From DASUSF01 sp036375275 (GTDB lineage: Bacteria; Pseudomonadota; Alphaproteobacteria; Geminicoccales; Geminicoccaceae), in contig DASUSF010000186.1 of assembly GCA_036375275.1 (NCBI GenBank), positions 1 to 9,465 on the forward strand: a DNA stretch of 9,465 bases. The letters run 5' to 3'. The position numbers were made by a program, and so were the translations under genes. This document shows, one piece after another, positions 7,216 to 9,465 of the stretch. The notes under the pieces are model-generated. The model was not told where the DNA came from. It did no database searches and saw only the letters and a list, made by a program, of their open reading frames with translations. Numbering within the stretch: position 1 is the first letter of the stretch; every line of letters starts with the position of its first letter.

Positions 7216-7776
7216 CTACCAGTGGCGGACCGGGCCGGTATCGAGATGCACGAAGCCCGACCGCGGGTAGTATCCGACCCCGCCCCGCTCCAGCTGCATG
7301 CCGCAGTCGCGCACCGCGCTGAGGGAGCAGCCCGGCAGCCGGATGTCGATCGCCATGCCCTTGATATGATAGCTGTTCTTGGCGACGCCGCTGCTCCGCG
7401 CGGCGAGCATGGCGTTGGTCTCGGGCGACCGGTAGCCCGAGATGACGTGCAGCGGCTCGCCGGTGTCGAGCGTCGCGTTCAGCGTGTGCAGAAGGTCGAG
7501 CAGACGCGTGTCGATCGCCTTCACCTCGCCGGTCCGGAAGTCGCGCAGCACCCAGTCGATCTCGTTGAGGCCCTCGAGCAGGTAGCGGCCGTTCTGCCAG
7601 TAGACGGTGCGCAGCCGCTCGCCGGTGTGGATGTTGAGGAACTCCAGCGCCCGCTCCGGAGGGGCGGCGGCGCGCGCCGGTCCCGGCAGGACGGTGCCAC
7701 AGGCGGTGGCGGCAGCAAGCAGATGGAGGACATGGCGGCGCGTCGCACGCCTGTGCGCGACCAATGTTCCAGGCAC
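7216..7776 (-). CDS. DUF882 / YcbK-like exported peptidase-fold protein, Tat signal
   Basis: A 186-residue protein of the DUF882 (peptidase M15-like, YcbK) family. The N terminus carries a twin-arginine signal (TRRHVLHLLAAA, residues 12-23) with a probable cleavage after ARA at 34-36. Cys26 (ATAC) is a poor lipobox. The mature part has LEFLNIHTGERL, a YW/Y-rich segment, VISGYRSPETNAML (111-124), the zinc-ligand motif SYHIKGMAIDI (His137, Asp144) and GFVHLDTG with His177. The domain resembles D-Ala-D-Ala carboxypeptidase/endopeptidase folds acting on periplasmic peptidoglycan. GTG at 7776 is preferred because GAGGGAG lies seven bases upstream and it gives a compact signal peptide. An in-frame ATG at 7851 would add 25 Arg/Ser-rich residues. 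The last codons end in RHW before TAG. It is divergent from the MucR gene. Confidence 0.88.
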   Translation of the reverse strand: MPGTLVAHRRATRRHVLHLLAAATACGTVLPGPARAAAPPERALEFLNIHTGERLRTVYWQNGRYLLEGLNEIDWVLRDFRTGEVKAIDTRLLDLLHTLNATLDTGEPLHVISGYRSPETNAMLAARSSGVAKNSYHIKGMAIDIRLPGCSLSAVRDCGMQLERGGVGYYPRSGFVHLDTGPVRHW

Positions 7777-8017
7777 CCTGCAACTCCCTCGGCGACTTGA
7801 GGCTGACCCGGGCTGCGTTCTCCGACTCGCCCGTGATGCGTTTCCAGGCATCAACCTCGCACAGGGTAGCGGGAGAGGGAATACCAAAGCGTAAACCCCC
7901 GGCCGCGCCCACCTGCGCCCGGTCGATCCTCGCGAGCGTCGCAGGACCGGATGGCGAGGATCGGTCCGCCCGCCTTCTGCCCGGCTGGCGGACGGGGTGC
8001 CGGGCAGCGCATGACAA

Positions 8018-8037
8018 CATTCCGGATCATTCCGATC
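8018..8037. repeat. Helically phased CATTCCG direct repeat upstream of mucR
   Basis: CATTCCG is found at 8018-8024 and again at 8028-8034, ten bases apart, i.e. one helical turn; the units read CATTCCGGAT and CATTCCGATC. It lies just upstream of the candidate -35 box of the MucR gene. Same-face spacing is what a tandem-binding regulator would use. MucR/Ros proteins often repress their own genes, but this repeat does not look like the A/T-rich Ros box, so the binder is unknown. Confidence 0.35.
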
Positions 8038-8050
8038 GCCACGCGGTAGC

Positions 8051-8079
8051 TTGCCTTTCTTGCACCGTCCGAATATTGA
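8051..8079 (+). promoter_or_regulatory. Probable mucR promoter
   Basis: TTGCCT (8051-8056, 4 of 6 to TTGACA) and TATTGA (8074-8079, 3 of 6 to TATAAT) are separated by 17 bases. They sit in an A/T-rich pocket, placing transcription start near 8086, about 24 bases before the ATG. Position and spacing are good; the boxes are only moderate. Confidence 0.4.
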
Positions 8080-8109
8080 CGAGGCGCACACCTCAAGAGG
8101 CAAAGCTTC

Positions 8110-8583
8110 ATGCAAGAACACGACGAGCAGATGGCTGAACAGCAATCCCTGACCGAGCTCACGGCAGCGATCGCATCCGCCTACGTCTCGCACAACCCGG
8201 TCTCGGTGACCGACATCGGCCGGCTGATCAGCGACGTGGGGCGGCAGCTGCACCAGCTCGGCGAGGCCCCGCCCGCGCCGCCGGAGCGACCCGAGCCCGC
8301 GGTCGCGGTCCGACGCTCGATCGGCAAGGACCACCTCATCTGCCTCGCCTGCGGCAAGCCGCAGCGGATGCTCAAGCGCCACCTCGCGGTCGAGCACGGG
8401 CTCACGCCGGAGACCTACCGCGCCATGTTCGATCTCAAGCCCGATTACCCGATGGTCGCACCCAGCTATGCCGCCCTCCGGCGCGAGCTCGCGATCGAGA
8501 TCGGGCTCGGGCGGCCGAAAGAGCAGGCGCGGAAGACGTCATCCGCCAGGAAGCCCGGCCGGGCGCCGAAGACGGACGGCTGA
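8110..8583 (+). CDS. mucR: MucR/Ros family zinc-finger transcriptional regulator
   Basis: A 157-residue Ros/MucR family protein. The N-terminal part (SLTELTAAIASAYVSHNPVSVTDIGRLISDVGRQL, about 13-47) is the oligomerisation helix region, followed by a Pro/Glu linker. The zinc finger uses Cys78, Cys81, His91 and His96 (C-x2-C-x9-H-x4-H, the Ros spacing) in CLACGKPQRMLKRHLAVEHGLTP. The family block YRAMFDLKPDYPMVAPSYAALRRELAIEIGLGR follows, and the tail is rich in Lys/Arg. The protein binds DNA with low sequence specificity and in Alphaproteobacteria acts as a global, often self-repressing regulator of exopolysaccharide, motility and host-interaction genes. The ATG at 8110 is supported by AAGAGG at 8095-8100, nine bases upstream. 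A second Met at 8131 (MAEQQSLTEL) matches the usual start of many homologues but has a weaker ribosome site. Confidence 0.93.
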   Translation: MQEHDEQMAEQQSLTELTAAIASAYVSHNPVSVTDIGRLISDVGRQLHQLGEAPPAPPERPEPAVAVRRSIGKDHLICLACGKPQRMLKRHLAVEHGLTPETYRAMFDLKPDYPMVAPSYAALRRELAIEIGLGRPKEQARKTSSARKPGRAPKTDG

Positions 8584-8706
8584 CCCGGTCGTGCGGGGCG
8601 GCGCCGGCGTGGTGGCGTGGCCGGTCGATTCGTCCCCTATGGCGTCCCCGCTCCGCCACCCCGTCGACGCCCTACCGGGGGCGCCCCGCGGAGCGCGTCC
8701 CGTTTC

Positions 8707-8729
8707 GCATCGACCTGATGGGTCGACGC
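8707..8729. promoter_or_regulatory. Inverted repeat upstream of the enolase-superfamily gene
   Basis: TCGACC (8710-8715) and GGTCGA (8721-8726) are perfect inverted arms around a 5-base TGATG centre, extendable by GC/GC pairs past one mismatch. It lies about 40 bases before the TTG start, where an operator for a local repressor would sit. The rest of the 183-base spacer after mucR shows GC palindromes but no T-tract terminator and no clear promoter hexamers. Confidence 0.3.
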
Positions 8730-8766
8730 AGCATGGGACGAAGGCCCAGGACGAGGAGAAGGACCG

Positions 8767-9465
8767 TTGCGCATCGCTAGGATCGAGGACCTGCACTGCG
8801 ACGCGGGCTGGCGGACCTGGTCGTTCCTCAAGGTCACGACGGACGAGGGCGTCGTCGGCTGGTCGGAGTACAACGAGAGCTACGGCAGCCGCGGCCTGAC
8901 CGCAGTCATCCGGAAGCTCGCCGAGCCCCTGGTGGGGCTCGATCCCCGTCCGGTCGAGCGGATCACGGCAATGCTCTACGCCATGACCCGGCAGGCACCG
9001 GGCGGCCTGATCCAGCAGGCGATCGCGGCGATCGAGAACGCGCTGGTCGACGTCAAGGCGCGGGCGCTCGGCGTGCCCGCGGCCGAGCTTCTGAACGGCC
9101 CGGTGCGCGACCGGCTGCGGCTCTACTGGTCGCATTGCGGCTCCTATCGCGTGAGCCATGCCGAGGCGATGGGCAAGCCGCCGGTGCGCTCGCTCGACGA
9201 CCTCCGCGCCCTCGCTCGCACGGTGCGCGAGGAGGGGTTCAGCGCGCTCAAGACCAACATCTTCTGCTTCGATCGCGGCGCGCCCTACATGCATCAGCCG
9301 GGCTTCGCCCGCAATGCCGGCTGGCCGGAGCTGAACGTCGATCGCCGCATTCTTGGCATCATCGACGACCAGATGGCGGCGTTCCTCGACGTCGCCGGCG
9401 CCGAGATCGACCTGCTGCTGGATCTCAACTTCAACTTCAAGACCGAGGGTTATCTCGAGGTCGCC
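8767..9465 (+). CDS. Enolase superfamily protein (mandelate racemase / muconate lactonizing type), 3' truncated by window
   Basis: The first 233 residues of an expected 380-410 residue enzyme, running off the window. The start is TTG: AGGAG lies at 8754-8758, eight bases upstream. An in-frame TGA at 8716-8718 has no ATG or GTG after it before 8767, and the N-terminal strand begins right away (MRIARIEDL). Residues 1-125 form the capping domain, with LKVTTDEGVVGWSEYNE (21-37), GGLIQQAIAAIENALVDVKARALG (79-102) and PAAELLNGPVRDRLRLYWS. The barrel follows with Lys162/Asn164 (LKTN) and Asp219 with Asn221 and Asn223 (DLNFNF), candidate strand-2 and strand-3 catalytic or metal positions. These enzymes abstract a proton alpha to a carboxylate, for example dehydrating sugar acids. 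The rest of the metal ligands and the general base lie beyond the window, so substrate is unassigned. Confidence 0.9.
   Translation, partial: MRIARIEDLHCDAGWRTWSFLKVTTDEGVVGWSEYNESYGSRGLTAVIRKLAEPLVGLDPRPVERITAMLYAMTRQAPGGLIQQAIAAIENALVDVKARALGVPAAELLNGPVRDRLRLYWSHCGSYRVSHAEAMGKPPVRSLDDLRALARTVREEGFSALKTNIFCFDRGAPYMHQPGFARNAGWPELNVDRRILGIIDDQMAAFLDVAGAEIDLLLDLNFNFKTEGYLEVA

Larger units (their letters stand above)
7777..8109. other. 333-base divergent intergenic region
   Basis: It separates the minus-strand DUF882 gene from the plus-strand MucR gene. The left two thirds is GC-rich and shows no gene and no good minus-strand promoter. The right third is noticeably richer in A/T and holds the CATTCCG repeat and the probable mucR promoter listed separately. 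An extended 5' end of the DUF882 gene (ATG 7851) cannot be excluded. Confidence 0.5.

Noticed and set aside
5583..7322. 579-codon plus-strand open frame antisense to the ligase and into the DUF882 gene
   Set aside because: Low-complexity Val/Arg/Gly/His composition and it covers parts of two real minus-strand genes. It is a composition shadow.
8677..8686. GGGGCGCCCC palindrome after mucR as a terminator
   Set aside because: There is no loop space and no T-run; self-complementary GC runs of this length are common in this DNA.

Overview
This is a high-GC window (roughly 70% by eye) with strong G/C preference at third codon positions. A MucR/Ros zinc-finger regulator, an HWE-family hybrid histidine kinase, a four-subunit-type sarcosine oxidase and a Tat-exported DUF882 (YcbK-like) protein together point to an alphaproteobacterial chromosome. 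A Rhodospirillales/Geminicoccales-type lineage is a reasonable guess, but it rests on gene content only. No tRNA, rRNA, CRISPR array, insertion sequence or phage gene was seen.

Layout, left to right. Bases 1-2050 (+) hold the end of a sarcosine oxidase operon: the C-terminal half of soxA (cut by the window edge) and a complete soxG that overlaps it by 8 bases. Bases 2180-4327 (-) hold a soluble hybrid sensor kinase with three PAS domains, an HWE kinase core and a C-terminal receiver carrying a FATGY-type motif. Bases 4531-5286 (-) hold a short-chain dehydrogenase, and 5526-6878 (-) a glutamine-synthetase-family ligase of the PuuA/GlnT-like type. Bases 7216-7776 (-) hold a small exported DUF882 peptidase-like protein. 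Bases 8110-8583 (+) hold a MucR regulator, divergent from the DUF882 gene across a 333-base spacer. From 8767 (+) to the end runs the first 233 residues of an enolase-superfamily (mandelate racemase / muconate lactonizing) enzyme that starts with TTG.

How the genes may work together. Sarcosine oxidase demethylates sarcosine to glycine and passes the methyl group to folate. The ligase is of the kind that gamma-glutamylates amines or polyamines, and the dehydrogenase and enolase-superfamily enzyme are typical of small-molecule catabolism. The right reading is probably a loosely grouped amine/C1 and sugar-acid catabolic neighbourhood interrupted by a sensor kinase and housekeeping genes, not a single operon. 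The spacers between the minus-strand genes are 200-340 bases, so each may be transcribed on its own.

Nothing here amounts to an obviously new system. The items most worth a second look are the HWE kinase fused to a FATGY-type receiver, the unassigned ligase/dehydrogenase pair, the TTG-started enolase-superfamily enzyme, and the repeat and hairpin structures in the spacers.
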